Source: Acidobacteriota bacterium (GTDB lineage: Bacteria > Acidobacteriota > Polarisedimenticolia > JACPZX01). Taken from it: DNA of 63,877 bases. The DNA is taken from the NCBI GenBank assembly GCA_016195325.1, contig JACPZX010000022.1:1-63877 (forward strand), in the 5' to 3' direction. The first letter of the stretch is position 1; each line of letters begins with the position of its first letter. Below, piece after piece: positions 48,194 to 56,378 of this stretch. Below the pieces are notes generated by a model. It made no database searches. It worked only from the letters and a program-made list of their open reading frames with translations, and had not been told where the DNA came from. Both the position numbers and the translations under genes were made by a program.

Positions 48194-49435
48194 ATGGACC
48201 ACGTCCCCGCGGAATCGGAGCTCATCTACGACTGGAACCGGAAGGACGGCTTCGCCTTCCGGCACGCAGAGAACCTCGAGCTGAACGACGAATCGCTCCG
48301 CGACGGCTGCCAGTCCCCCTCGGTCACGGACCCGCCCATCGAGGACAAGCTGCGCCTCGTCCATCTCATGGAGAAGCTCGAGATCCGCGGCGTCGACATC
48401 GGGCTTCCGGGGGCCGGCCCCCGCGCCGTCGCCGACATCACCCGCATCGTCGAGGAGATCCGCGACCACCGGATGAAGATCCGCCCGAACTGCGCGGTCC
48501 GGACGGTCGTGTCGGACGTGCAGGCCCTCGTCGAGGTCTCGCAGGCCACGGGCGTGGCGGTCGAGGCGTGCGCGTTCATCGGCTCGTCGTCGATACGGCA
48601 GCTCGCGGAGAGCTGGTCGCTCGATCACGTCCTCAGGCTCTCGGTCACGGCCATCGAGCACGGCGTGAAGAACGGGCTCCCCGTCACGTACGTCACCGAG
48701 GACACGACGCGGGCCACCCCCGACGCCGTGCGAAGGCTCTACACGGCGGCGATCGAGGCCGGCGCCACGCGCATCTGCGTCTGCGACACCGTCGGCCACG
48801 CGACGCCAATCGGCGTGCGGCACCTCCTGAAGTTCGTGAAGAAGGTCGTCCTCGAGTCGGGGGAGCGCGTTTTCATCGACTGGCACGGCCACTCCGATCG
48901 CGGCCTCGCCATCCCCAACAGCATGATGGCGATCGCCAGCGGCGCCGACCGGATCCACGCCACGGCGCTCGGGGTCGGCGAGAGGTGCGGCAACACGCCG
49001 ATGGATCAGCTCCTCGTCAATCTGAGGCTCGAGGGGATCATCGACACCGATCTCACGTGCCTCGACGACTACGTCCGCACCTTCTCGCGGGCCGCCGGCG
49101 TCCCCATCCCGATCAACTACCCGGTGATGGGAGACGACGCCTTCAGGACGGCGACGGGGGTGCACGCCGCCGCCATCATCAAGGCGCGCCGCATCGGCGA
49201 GGACTGGCTCGCCGACCGCGTCTACTCGGGGGTGCCGGCCTCGATGGTCGGGCGGACGCAGAAGATCGAGATCGGCTTCATGTCCGGCGCCTCGAACGTC
49301 TCGCACTGGCTCGCGGCCCACGACGTCGAGCCCGACAGGGATCTCGTCGACGCGATCCTGAAGGCGGCGAAGGAGCGGACGCACATCCTCTCGGACGACG
49401 AGATCCTCGCCATCGTCCGCGCGCGGCGGGCTTGA
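48194..49435 (+). CDS. LeuA/homocitrate-synthase-like DRE-TIM metallolyase
   Basis: 413 aa from the ATG at 48194 (AGGAG upstream; ATGs at 48164/48167 are alternatives). The TIM barrel begins LELNDESLRDGCQSPSVTDP with the catalytic RD-Q motif; metal ligands lie in FIDWHGHSDRGLAIPNSMMA (HxH) and VGERCGNTPMDQLLVNLRLE is the conserved G-x-GN region. It condenses acetyl-CoA with a 2-oxoacid (isopropylmalate, homocitrate or citramalate type). The LeuA regulatory domain is absent; the helical subdomain ends the protein. The exact substrate is uncertain. Its stop overlaps the next gene's TTG. Confidence 0.87.
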   Translation: MDHVPAESELIYDWNRKDGFAFRHAENLELNDESLRDGCQSPSVTDPPIEDKLRLVHLMEKLEIRGVDIGLPGAGPRAVADITRIVEEIRDHRMKIRPNCAVRTVVSDVQALVEVSQATGVAVEACAFIGSSSIRQLAESWSLDHVLRLSVTAIEHGVKNGLPVTYVTEDTTRATPDAVRRLYTAAIEAGATRICVCDTVGHATPIGVRHLLKFVKKVVLESGERVFIDWHGHSDRGLAIPNSMMAIASGADRIHATALGVGERCGNTPMDQLLVNLRLEGIIDTDLTCLDDYVRTFSRAAGVPIPINYPVMGDDAFRTATGVHAAAIIKARRIGEDWLADRVYSGVPASMVGRTQKIEIGFMSGASNVSHWLAAHDVEPDRDLVDAILKAAKERTHILSDDEILAIVRARRA

Positions 49436-50817
49436 TCCGCCTCGGCTTCCACGGCGCGGCCCGCACCGTCACCGGCTCGCGCTACCTCCTCAGCGCCGAC
49501 AACGATCGCCTGCTCGTCGACTGCGGCGCCTTCCAGGGGCTCAAGGAGCTTCGGCTCCGGAACTGGAACCCTCCGCCCTTCGAGCCGTGGCGCGTCGACT
49601 GGGTGGTGCTCACGCACGCGCACATCGATCACGTGGGGTACCTCCCCCGGCTCGTCCGCGAGGGGTTCCGCGGCCCCGTCTACTGCACGCCGCCGACGCA
49701 CGACCTCCTCTCGCTCATGCTGATGGACGCCGCCCACCTCCACGAGGAGGAGGCGGAGTACCGGAACTGGAAGGGAACGACGAAGCACCGTCCCGCGAAG
49801 CCCTTCTTCGAGACGGAGGACGTCGTCCGCACGATGCGGCTCGTGCAGTCGCATCCCTACGGGACGGTCAAGGAGCTCTCGCGCCATCTCTCCTTCCGGT
49901 TCGCGGACGTGGGGCACCTGCTCGGCTCCGCGATGATCGAGCTGCACGCGGAGGACGCCGGCCGCAAGCTCGACATCCTCTTCAGCGGCGACGTCGGCCG
50001 GTACGACGTGCCGCTCTATCCCGATCCCGGGCCGCCCCCCCAGTGCGACGTCCTTCTCGTGGAGTCGACGTACGGCGATCGGTCGCACTCTCCGGAGGAT
50101 CTCTTCGATCAGATCGAGGCCCTGGCCCGCCGGGCCTTCGAGCGGGGGGGAGTCCTTCTCGTCCCGGCCTTCGCGGTCGGGCGCGCGCAGCAGGTCATCT
50201 ACATCCTGCGCACTCTCATGGAGAGGAAGCGGCTTCCCGAGCTCAAGATCCACATCGACAGCCCGATGGCGGTCGACGCGACGAAGCTCTACAGCCAGTA
50301 CCCCGCCGAGCACCGGCAGGACGACCCCACCCCCGGCGGCGAGCCGTCGAAGCTCACCGGCCCGTACGTCGTGTTGCACCGGACGCGCGAGGAGTCCAAG
50401 CAGCTCAACTCCTTCGAGGGGCCGGGGGTCGTCATCTCGGCGAGCGGCATGCTCACCGGCGGGCGCGTGCTGCACCACCTGCGGCACTACGCGCCCGATC
50501 CGCGCCACGTGATCATGCTCGCCGGATACCAGGCGGCGGGGACCCGCGGCCGCGCCCTCGCCGACGGCGCCGGCACTCTCAAGCTGCACGGGATCAGCGT
50601 CCCGGTTCGGGCCACGATCGGCACGGTCCACGGCCTCTCCGGCCACGCCGACGCGGGGGAGCTGATGAAGTGGCTCGAGCCCCTTCGCGGAAAGAGCCGC
50701 CGCGCCTTCGTCGTCCACGGCGAGCCGCACTCGGCCGACACCTTCGCGAAGCGGCTCCATGACGAGCTGGGGTGGGACGCGCGCGCCCCTCAGCTCGACG
50801 AGGTGGTGGAGCTGTGA
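49432..50817 (+). CDS. Beta-CASP metallo-beta-lactamase-fold RNase (YSH1/exonuclease type)
   Basis: 461 aa from a TTG at 49432 overlapping the upstream stop (TTGA). MBL motifs: THAHIDHVG (HxHxDH at 62-67), VGHLLGSAMIEL, FSGDVGRYDVPLYP, VESTYGDRSH. The beta-CASP insert and RMMBL end follow (VLLVPAFAVGRAQQVIYILR; VVISASGMLTGGRVLHHL; VHGLSGHADAGELMKWL; FVVHGEPHSADTFAKRL). Such proteins cut or degrade RNA, as CPSF-73 relatives do. It is coupled to the LOG gene downstream. Confidence 0.93.
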   Translation: MIRLGFHGAARTVTGSRYLLSADNDRLLVDCGAFQGLKELRLRNWNPPPFEPWRVDWVVLTHAHIDHVGYLPRLVREGFRGPVYCTPPTHDLLSLMLMDAAHLHEEEAEYRNWKGTTKHRPAKPFFETEDVVRTMRLVQSHPYGTVKELSRHLSFRFADVGHLLGSAMIELHAEDAGRKLDILFSGDVGRYDVPLYPDPGPPPQCDVLLVESTYGDRSHSPEDLFDQIEALARRAFERGGVLLVPAFAVGRAQQVIYILRTLMERKRLPELKIHIDSPMAVDATKLYSQYPAEHRQDDPTPGGEPSKLTGPYVVLHRTREESKQLNSFEGPGVVISASGMLTGGRVLHHLRHYAPDPRHVIMLAGYQAAGTRGRALADGAGTLKLHGISVPVRATIGTVHGLSGHADAGELMKWLEPLRGKSRRAFVVHGEPHSADTFAKRLHDELGWDARAPQLDEVVEL

Positions 50818-51605
50818 CCGACTCGTACCTCAAGGCCTTCGAGGACATCGAGTTCCTCAACCGCGAGGAGCTGCGCCCGGTACGGCTCCAGCTCGAGCTG
50901 CTCAAGCCCGAGATCGTGCAGAACGAGCAGCACGTCAACTCGACGATCGTCGTCTTCGGGTCGGCCCGCATCGTCGAGCCCGCCGTGGCCTCGGCCGCTC
51001 TCGCGCAGGCCTCCGCGGCGCCGGAAGGCGCCGCGGCGCAGGCGGCGGCCCGGAAGCGCGTGGAGCAGGGACGCTTCTACGACGAGGCGAGGGAGTTCGC
51101 GCGCATCGTCTCGTCCACCTGCCAGGTGCAGGGGCACCGGGAGTACGTCATCGTGACCGGCGGCGGCCCCGGCGTGATGGAGGCCGCGAACCGCGGCGCG
51201 CACGACGCCGGCGCCATCAGCGTCGGGCTGAACATCACCCTCCCGCACGAGCAGGCGCCCAACCCGTACGTCACCCCCGAGCTCAACTTCCAGTTCAGGT
51301 ACTTCGCCGTGCGCAAGATGCATTTCCTGATGCGGGCGAAGGCGCTCGTCGCCTTCCCCGGAGGGTACGGGACCTTCGACGAGCTCTTCGAAACGCTGAC
51401 CCTCGTCCAGACGGGAAAGGTCGCGCCCCTCCCCATCGTCCTCTTCGGCCGGGAGTTCTGGGAGCGGGCGATCGACTGGGCCTACCTCGCGGAGGAAGGG
51501 CTGATCTCCCCGGAGGACACGCGCCTCTTCAGGGTCGCCGACCGGGCCCAGGAGGCCTGGGACCTCATCACCCAGTTCCACCGCTCGGGAGGCTGGCCAA
51601 AGTGA
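50814..51605 (+). CDS. LOG-family nucleotide 5'-monophosphate nucleosidase (TIGR00730 type)
   Basis: 263 aa from a GTG at 50814 overlapping the upstream stop (GTGA). The LOG core is intact: VIVTGGGPGVMEAANRGAHD, LPHEQAPNPYVTPELNFQFR, RYFAVRKMHFLMRAKALVAF and the catalytic FPGGYGTFDELFETLTLVQT. Related enzymes release adenine-type bases (cytokinin activation) from nucleotides. The stop codon lies inside the left inverted repeat of the IS-like element, so the natural C terminus may have been replaced by a few residues. Confidence 0.92.
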   Translation: MTDSYLKAFEDIEFLNREELRPVRLQLELLKPEIVQNEQHVNSTIVVFGSARIVEPAVASAALAQASAAPEGAAAQAAARKRVEQGRFYDEAREFARIVSSTCQVQGHREYVIVTGGGPGVMEAANRGAHDAGAISVGLNITLPHEQAPNPYVTPELNFQFRYFAVRKMHFLMRAKALVAFPGGYGTFDELFETLTLVQTGKVAPLPIVLFGREFWERAIDWAYLAEEGLISPEDTRLFRVADRAQEAWDLITQFHRSGGWPK

Positions 51606-51636
51606 CCCTGAGCTTGTTGGATCTTTTCCGGTTCCG
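51602..51636 (+). repeat. Left terminal inverted repeat of the IS-like element
   Basis: Contains GAGCTTGTTGGATC at 51609-51622 and CGGTTCCG at 51629-51636; matches the right end in inverted orientation. Confidence 0.8.
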
Positions 51637-51756
51637 CCGCGCGGATCTGTAACCCAGCGTTACGCTTCTCCGTCCACAGGCGAACGTCACCATTGGACCT
51701 GCTCGTGTGGATGGTGTCTCTTACGGGCGGCACGGCAGTTGCCCTACCCGGCCTTC

Positions 51757-52920
51757 ATGCGCTGGCCGAAGGTCCCTCTCGAGCGGGTGTTCCCCTCCCG
51801 ATTCACTCCCCCTCACTGCCCCTGGCCCGAGTGCTCCGCCCACTCGCCCTCTTCCAGCGTTCCCTTCCACTTCCAGCGCCACGGCTCCTTCCTGCGTCTT
51901 TGTGACCGGCGACGTGTCCCCCGCTTTCTCTGTCTCATCTGCAAACGCACCTTTTCGCTCCAGACCTTCGCCTTCTCCTACTACCTCAAGCGCCCCACGC
52001 TCTCCCTCCCCATTGCCGCAGGGCTCAACGCCGGCTCCGCCTTCCGCCAACTCGCACGTTCCCTTCTCTGCTCCCCCACGACCATCGCCCGCCGCTCCGC
52101 ACGGCTCGGGCGCCACTCGCTCCTCCTTCTCGCCCGCTCCCTCTCATCTCTCCCTGACCTCTCCGAGCCCATCGTTTACGACGACTTCGAGTCCTTCGTC
52201 CACTCCCAGGACCGCCCCGTCGGGTTCGGCACCGCTGTCGGCAAGTCCTCCTGGTTCGTCTACTCCCTCGACCAGGCCCCTCACCACCGCGCAAGCGCAA
52301 CCCCCTGGCTCAGAGAGCGAGACCCTGACCGCCTCACCCGCTCCATCCCCAAGGATGCCTACTTCAACGCCGCCACTCGGCTGTTGACTCTCCTTGCCGG
52401 CAAAGCGAAGGGGACCATCTCCCTCCTCACCGACGGCCACACCGACTACCACAAGGCCGTCTCCACTCACCCCGACCGCCACCGCTTCGAGCACCAGGCC
52501 TTCCCCAACCCCGAGCGCGGACCCCGAGGCACCCCTCGAAGCGCCGAGGCGAAAGCCCGGGATGCAGCGCTCTTCTCGGTCGACCTCCTGCACCGCATCC
52601 TCCGACACACCATCGCCCACCACCGACGCGAAACGATCGCCTTCGGAAGGCGGCTGGAGGGGGTGCTCGAGCGGGGGTTCCTCACCGCCATCTGGAGGAA
52701 CTTCGTGAAGCCCCGGTCGGAGAGAAAGCCCCGTGACGGCACGCCGGCGATGAGGCTCGAGCTGACAGACGCCCGCTGGAGCTGGCAGCGGGTGCTCTCG
52801 AGGAGGCTCTTCCCCTCGAAGACGGAGGTGCCCGAGGGGTGGAAGGACGTCTACTGGCGATCCCTCAAGTGGCCGGACCCCACCAGGATGAAGCCCCACG
52901 AGCTCAGGCACGCCTGCTGA
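51757..52920 (+). CDS. Transposase-like protein with N-terminal zinc ribbon
   Basis: 387 aa from the ATG at 51757 (a TTG at 51739 would add six residues). An N-terminal zinc ribbon (CPWPEC, then FLCLICKRTFSLQTF) with an HTH region (LNAGSAFRQLARSLLCSPTT) is followed by an RNase-H-like core with acidic residues in YDDFESFVHS, SLLTDGHTDYHKAV and HHRRETIAFGRRLEG, a plausible DDE triad. The fold recalls IS1/IS1595-like transposases; I cannot name the family. The flanking inverted repeats support mobility. The gene looks intact. Confidence 0.8.
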   Translation: MRWPKVPLERVFPSRFTPPHCPWPECSAHSPSSSVPFHFQRHGSFLRLCDRRRVPRFLCLICKRTFSLQTFAFSYYLKRPTLSLPIAAGLNAGSAFRQLARSLLCSPTTIARRSARLGRHSLLLLARSLSSLPDLSEPIVYDDFESFVHSQDRPVGFGTAVGKSSWFVYSLDQAPHHRASATPWLRERDPDRLTRSIPKDAYFNAATRLLTLLAGKAKGTISLLTDGHTDYHKAVSTHPDRHRFEHQAFPNPERGPRGTPRSAEAKARDAALFSVDLLHRILRHTIAHHRRETIAFGRRLEGVLERGFLTAIWRNFVKPRSERKPRDGTPAMRLELTDARWSWQRVLSRRLFPSKTEVPEGWKDVYWRSLKWPDPTRMKPHELRHAC

Positions 52921-52976
52921 GGGGGCGACTCGAGCTCAGGCGAGACCAGCCAGGTCATGGCGGCAAGATGTGGAGT

Positions 52977-53013
52977 CGGAACCGAGTTTACGATCCAACA
53001 AGCTCGCGCTCAC
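52977..53013 (-). repeat. Right terminal inverted repeat of the IS-like element
   Basis: Contains GATCCAACAAGCTC at 52992-53005 and CGGAACCG at 52977-52984; inverted copy of the left end. Confidence 0.8.
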
Positions 53014-53025
53014 CTTGAGGACGTC

Positions 53026-53031
53026 TATAAT
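53026..53031 (+). promoter_or_regulatory. TATAAT -10 box 7 nt before the TPR gene
   Basis: A perfect TATAAT ends 7 nt before the ATG at 53039; no good -35 is present at 17 nt, where the IS right end now lies. The mRNA would be leaderless. Confidence 0.55.
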
Positions 53032-53038
53032 CGCGGGC

Positions 53039-53518
53039 ATGGACGACATGGACCGGCGCGAGCGCGCCCGCATGCTCTTCGACGAGGCGTACCGCGCCCA
53101 GATGGACAAGAGCTACGACTCCGCAGTCGATCTCTACCAGAAGTCGATCGAGAGCTTCGCGACGCCGGAGGCCCACACGTTTCTTGGCTGGACCTACTCG
53201 CACCTGAACCGGCTCGACGACGCGATCACCGAGTGCCACCGCGCGATCGCCGTCGACCCCGAGTTCGGCAACCCCTACAACGACATCGGCTCCTACATGA
53301 TGAAGCAGGGGAAACTCGAGGAGGCCATCACCTGGTTCGAGAAGGCGAAAGCGGCCAGGCGCTACGAGCCGCGCCACTACCCGTACCTCAACCTCGGGAG
53401 GATCTACCTGGCCACCGGACGCTTCGACGAGGCCCAGCGCGAGTTCGCCCAGGCCCGGTTCGTCTTCGAGAGCCTCGTGAAGTCCCCGCCCGGCTCGGGC
53501 GCCGGGGCGCCGAACTGA
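53039..53518 (+). CDS. Small cytoplasmic TPR-repeat protein
   Basis: 159 aa from the ATG at 53039. Three TPR units are evident: LFDEAYRAQMDKSYDSAVDL, then AHTFLGWTYSHLNRLDDAIT and PYNDIGSYMMKQGKLEEAIT, and a last pair YLNLGRIYLATGRFDEAQRE. There is no signal peptide. It is a protein-interaction module with unknown partner. The single-domain response regulator follows 8 nt downstream, so the two may act together. The IS element lies immediately upstream and may have displaced its -35 region. Confidence 0.85.
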   Translation: MDDMDRRERARMLFDEAYRAQMDKSYDSAVDLYQKSIESFATPEAHTFLGWTYSHLNRLDDAITECHRAIAVDPEFGNPYNDIGSYMMKQGKLEEAITWFEKAKAARRYEPRHYPYLNLGRIYLATGRFDEAQREFAQARFVFESLVKSPPGSGAGAPN

Positions 53519-53526
53519 CCCCGCCC

Positions 53527-53883
53527 GTGGCTTCCACGATCCTCGTCGTGGACGACGAGGACGGCATCCGCGAGCTGGTCTGCGAGATCCTCGCGAAAGA
53601 CGGGTACTCCGTGATCCAGGCGGGAGACATCGAGGGAGCGCTCGCGGCCTCCGACCGGCACCTCGACCCGATCGACCTCGCCATCACCGACCTCACGCTC
53701 CCGGGGCGGAGCGGCGTGCAACTTGCGGCCGAGCTGAAGCGGCGCCGGCCGGGGATGAAGACGCTGATCATGTCGGGGAAGCCGGGCGACGAGATCCCCG
53801 AAGGGCTTCCCATCCTCCCGAAGCCCTTCACGCCGCGCGCGCTGAGATCGAAAGTGCGCGAAATCCTCGGCGACGTCAGATGA
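53527..53883 (+). CDS. Single-domain response regulator (CheY-like receiver)
   Basis: 118 aa from a GTG at 53527. Receiver fold: TILVVDDEDGIRELVCEILA with the acidic pair, phospho-acceptor Asp in LAITDLTLPGRSG, Thr/Ser switch residue in TLIMSGKPGDE and Lys in LPKPFTPRAL. There is no output domain, so it works by protein contact. No kinase is adjacent. It overlaps the end of the convergent HD-like gene by 8 nt. Confidence 0.9.
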   Translation: MASTILVVDDEDGIRELVCEILAKDGYSVIQAGDIEGALAASDRHLDPIDLAITDLTLPGRSGVQLAAELKRRRPGMKTLIMSGKPGDEIPEGLPILPKPFTPRALRSKVREILGDVR

Positions 53884-54442
53884 CGATCAGCCGGTCCTTC
53901 ATCGCCTCGAACGACATGAAGTCGGCGTGATGGACGATCCACCCCTCGGCCGTCCGCTTCCCTAACCCCCCCTCCTTCGCGTGCGTCGCGACCATGTGGG
54001 TCACCTCGTCGGGTAATCCCATCTCCTGGCACAGCCCCGCCCCCGAAAAAGGGTGCCTCAGGAGCTGCCCCTTCGCGCTCTGCCTCAGCTTCCCGCCGAT
54101 CCTTTCGTACTCGAGGAGCTTGCCGACGTCGATCAGGATTGACCCCGACGTCAGGACGTCCATGTCGATCGGGAGATCGTCCGCGTAGAACTTCCGCATC
54201 GCCTTCGCCGACTCGACCGAGATGTGGACGACCGACCTCTTGTGGGCGATGAAGGAGACCTTGCAGTTCGGTATCAGGAGCGTGTACGGGATCTCGTGGA
54301 GGTCATTGGGCTCGAGGGGGCTCCGCTCGAAGGCGACGCACCACGTGCGAAGGGTCTTCTCCCTGAGCGCGGCGCTCTCGATCCACTGCAGCTCGGGCCA
54401 CAGATCCTTGACGGCGGCTTCAAGATTCTTCTTGTCGGGCAC
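53876..54442 (-). CDS. HD-superfamily-like protein with degenerate metal site
   Basis: 188 aa. Helical protein with the layout of HD hydrolases: HKRSVVHISVESAKAMRKFY (first His), SGSILIDVGKLLEYERIGGK where the HD dyad is expected, LLRHPFSGAGLCQEMGLPDE and MVATHAKEGG. The dyad reads ID instead of HD, so two-metal phosphohydrolase activity is doubtful, although other His are kept. It could be a regulatory HD/HDOD-like protein. It starts with ATG at 54442 with AGGAGA upstream and stands alone on this strand. Confidence 0.7.
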   Translation of the reverse strand: MPDKKNLEAAVKDLWPELQWIESAALREKTLRTWCVAFERSPLEPNDLHEIPYTLLIPNCKVSFIAHKRSVVHISVESAKAMRKFYADDLPIDMDVLTSGSILIDVGKLLEYERIGGKLRQSAKGQLLRHPFSGAGLCQEMGLPDEVTHMVATHAKEGGLGKRTAEGWIVHHADFMSFEAMKDRLIVI

Positions 54443-54551
54443 GGCGCATTCTCCTGTCAGCGGGTGAGACGAAGCTTCATTCTGTCACACGCCGGTCAAC
54501 AGCAGGATCGCAGGATTCTTGCTGCGGCTCCAGCCCTTTGCCGGCGGGCCC

Positions 54552-54580
54552 TTGCCCGATATGGGTGCGTGTAGTACGTT
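54552..54580 (+). promoter_or_regulatory. Promoter of the RHH/PIN toxin-antitoxin pair (TTGCCC-17-TACGTT)
   Basis: TTGCCC (54552-54557), 17 nt, TACGTT (54575-54580). The -10 box ends 7 nt before the ATG at 54588, predicting a leaderless message. Confidence 0.55.
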
Positions 54581-54587
54581 GTATGAC

Positions 54588-54806
54588 ATGAAAAACGCCA
54601 TCACGATTCGACTGGACCCCGACCTGGAGAAGCTGCTCGGCCGACTTTCCCGACAGACGGGACGGACACGAAGCGACCTTGTACGCGACGCACTGCGGCG
54701 ACAGTTGAACCTCCTGCGCTTCGAACGGTTGAGGCGCAAGGTGCTGCCGTTTGCGGAAGCCCGTGGGTACTTGACGGATGAGGAGATCGCTCGAGACGTC
54801 TCGTGA
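54588..54806 (+). CDS. Ribbon-helix-helix antitoxin
   Basis: 72 aa from the ATG at 54588. The RHH (CopG/MetJ-type) fold is visible as strand NAITIRLDPDLEKLLGRLSR and helix TGRTRSDLVRDALRRQLNLL; the C-terminal half (FERLRRKVLPFAEARGYLTD) would bind the PIN toxin. Its stop overlaps the toxin start (GTGA), as usual in such pairs. It should repress its own promoter, which lies directly upstream. Confidence 0.88.
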   Translation: MKNAITIRLDPDLEKLLGRLSRQTGRTRSDLVRDALRRQLNLLRFERLRRKVLPFAEARGYLTDEEIARDVS

Positions 54807-55204
54807 AGGTGTTCCTCGACACGAACGTGCTCGTCAGTGCCTTCGCGACTCGCGGACTCTGCGCCGATGTCCTTCGCCACGTTCTCGCTGAACACACCTT
54901 GGTGACCGGCGACGTCGTTCTCACCGAACTTCGGCGTGTTCTTCGCCTGCGCTTCAGAATGCCGGTCAAGAACGTGCAGGAGATCGAGCGATTCCTTCGC
55001 GAGAACGAGGTGGTGCCGAAACCAAGGAGCCCCTCCAAGACCGTGATTCGCGATCCGGACGACGCGTGGGTGCTCGCCTCGGCTGAGGCGGCTGGCGCCG
55101 ACGTGCTCGTGACGAGTGACCGTGACCTTCTCGACATCGCGGGCGAGGCATCACTCGACATCGTGGACCCCCGTGGATTCTGGGACCTCGTGCGCGAGCA
55201 GTAG
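54803..55204 (+). CDS. PIN-domain toxin ribonuclease (COG1569-like)
   Basis: 133 aa from a GTG overlapping the antitoxin stop. Acidic PIN residues are in place: MKVFLDTNVLVSAFA (D6), VVLTELRRVLRLRF (Glu), RDPDDAWVLASAEAAGADVL (Asp pair) and VTSDRDLLDI (Asp). Such VapC-like toxins cut tRNA or rRNA under stress. The usual order antitoxin-toxin is kept. Confidence 0.9.
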   Translation: MKVFLDTNVLVSAFATRGLCADVLRHVLAEHTLVTGDVVLTELRRVLRLRFRMPVKNVQEIERFLRENEVVPKPRSPSKTVIRDPDDAWVLASAEAAGADVLVTSDRDLLDIAGEASLDIVDPRGFWDLVREQ

Positions 55205-55205
55205 T

Positions 55206-56378
55206 TCATCCCGCTACCATCCTCCGTGCGATCCGCGCCGTGCCCTCGGTGAAATCCTCCTCGTCGGGGAGAAGGCTCACCACGAGCCGCCCCTCGTCGG
55301 GAAAATCGTAGAAGTAGCCGGGCTGGACGAGGACGCCGTCCTCCTCGAGAAGCGCGAGCGCCCACTCCTCGTCGGTCCGCGTCGCGGGGACCCTCAGGAT
55401 CACCGACCATCCACCCTCGGACGGCACGACGTGAGCCGGATGCGGGGGCGCGAGAAGGCGCGCGAGCGTTCGCCGGTTCGCCGTGAGCCGCGCGCGGACG
55501 CGAGCCTGGATCGCCGGGCGGAGATTGAGGAGATCCGCGGACGCCACCTGCACCGGCGTGTTCACCGAGAGGTACGTGTCGGCGATCAGTTCGAGGCGCG
55601 CGATTGCCTCCCCCACTTCCTTCTCGGGGCCGGCTGTCGCGATCCAGCCGAGCTTGAGCTGCGGGAGCGCGAGCATCTTCGAGAGGCCGTTCAGCGCGAA
55701 GGTGAGAGCGCGCGCGCCGTCCCGGGCGACGGTCCGAACGCGGCTCTCGTCGCGGCCGAGGCCGTAGTCCGAGAAAACCTCGTCGGCGACGAGGGCGAGA
55801 CCGCGCTCGGCGCAGATCCCGTCGAGGGCCGCCAGCTCGTCGTGCTTGAGGAATGTCCCCGTCGGGTTTCCGGGGGTGACGACGAGGACCGCCCGCGCGC
55901 GGGGGCCGGCTGACTCGACGAGGCGATCGAGATCGATCCGGTACCCGGCCGCCTCCATCAGCGGGTACGTCCGGAGCGTCACGTCGTTGAGGCGCGCGAG
56001 GTCGTCGAAGAGCGGATAGCACGGCGACGGCACGAGGACTTCGTCGCCGGGCTCCGCGAGGAGACGGAAGAGCCAGGCGTAGGCCTCGCTCGTGCTCGCG
56101 CCGAGGACGATCTGGCTCGCCGCTCGGCCGCCGCCGAGGTCGGGGTAGAGACGGGCGATCGCGTCTCTCGCCTCGAGCCTCCCTTTCGGATCGGGGTCGT
56201 ACTTCAGGATCTCGGGCTGCGCCAGCGCGGCGCGGATCTTGTCGCCTTCGACTGTGATGCCGCAGCGGGTCGGGTTCGACTCGGTGAGATCGATGACGGG
56301 AGCGGCGCGACTCTTCCGCGCGGCCGCGAGGCGGTTCTCGGTGCGATTCCACGCGGTCCGGGAGGAGAACATGCTCAC
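55206..56378 (-). CDS. PLP-dependent aminotransferase, class I/II
   Basis: 390 aa, fold type I. It shows LTESNPTRCGITVEGDKIRA at the N terminus, the nucleotide-like GASTSEAYAWLFRLLAEPGD (PLP phosphate loop), VVTPGNPTGTFL, DEVFSDYGL, and the PLP lysine in LNGLSKMLALPQLKLGWIAT; the C terminus ends with a substrate-carboxylate Arg region (GRLVVSLLPDEE). It resembles MalY/AAT-I enzymes; the substrate is unknown. Its ATG overlaps the stop of the NamZ-like gene (56375-56378), so the two are coupled. Confidence 0.9.
   Translation of the reverse strand: MSMFSSRTAWNRTENRLAAARKSRAAPVIDLTESNPTRCGITVEGDKIRAALAQPEILKYDPDPKGRLEARDAIARLYPDLGGGRAASQIVLGASTSEAYAWLFRLLAEPGDEVLVPSPCYPLFDDLARLNDVTLRTYPLMEAAGYRIDLDRLVESAGPRARAVLVVTPGNPTGTFLKHDELAALDGICAERGLALVADEVFSDYGLGRDESRVRTVARDGARALTFALNGLSKMLALPQLKLGWIATAGPEKEVGEAIARLELIADTYLSVNTPVQVASADLLNLRPAIQARVRARLTANRRTLARLLAPPHPAHVVPSEGGWSVILRVPATRTDEEWALALLEEDGVLVQPGYFYDFPDEGRLVVSLLPDEEDFTEGTARIARRMVAG

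Larger units (their letters stand above)
51602..53013 (+). mobile_element. IS-like element with about 35-bp imperfect terminal inverted repeats
   Basis: The left end (51602-51636) and the right end (52977-53013, reverse complement) both read GTGA followed by the perfect 14-mer GAGCTTGTTGGATC and, further in, CGGTTCCG. They enclose one transposase-like gene whose codon use (C-rich third positions) differs from its neighbours. The size is about 1.41 kb. No target-site duplication is seen. The left end supplies the stop of the LOG gene, the right end lies 26 nt before the TPR gene's start. Confidence 0.82.

Noticed and set aside
51594-53022. Target-site duplication of the IS-like element
   Set aside because: Bases next to the two ends (CCAAA on the left, CTTGAGG on the right) do not match for any tested boundary.
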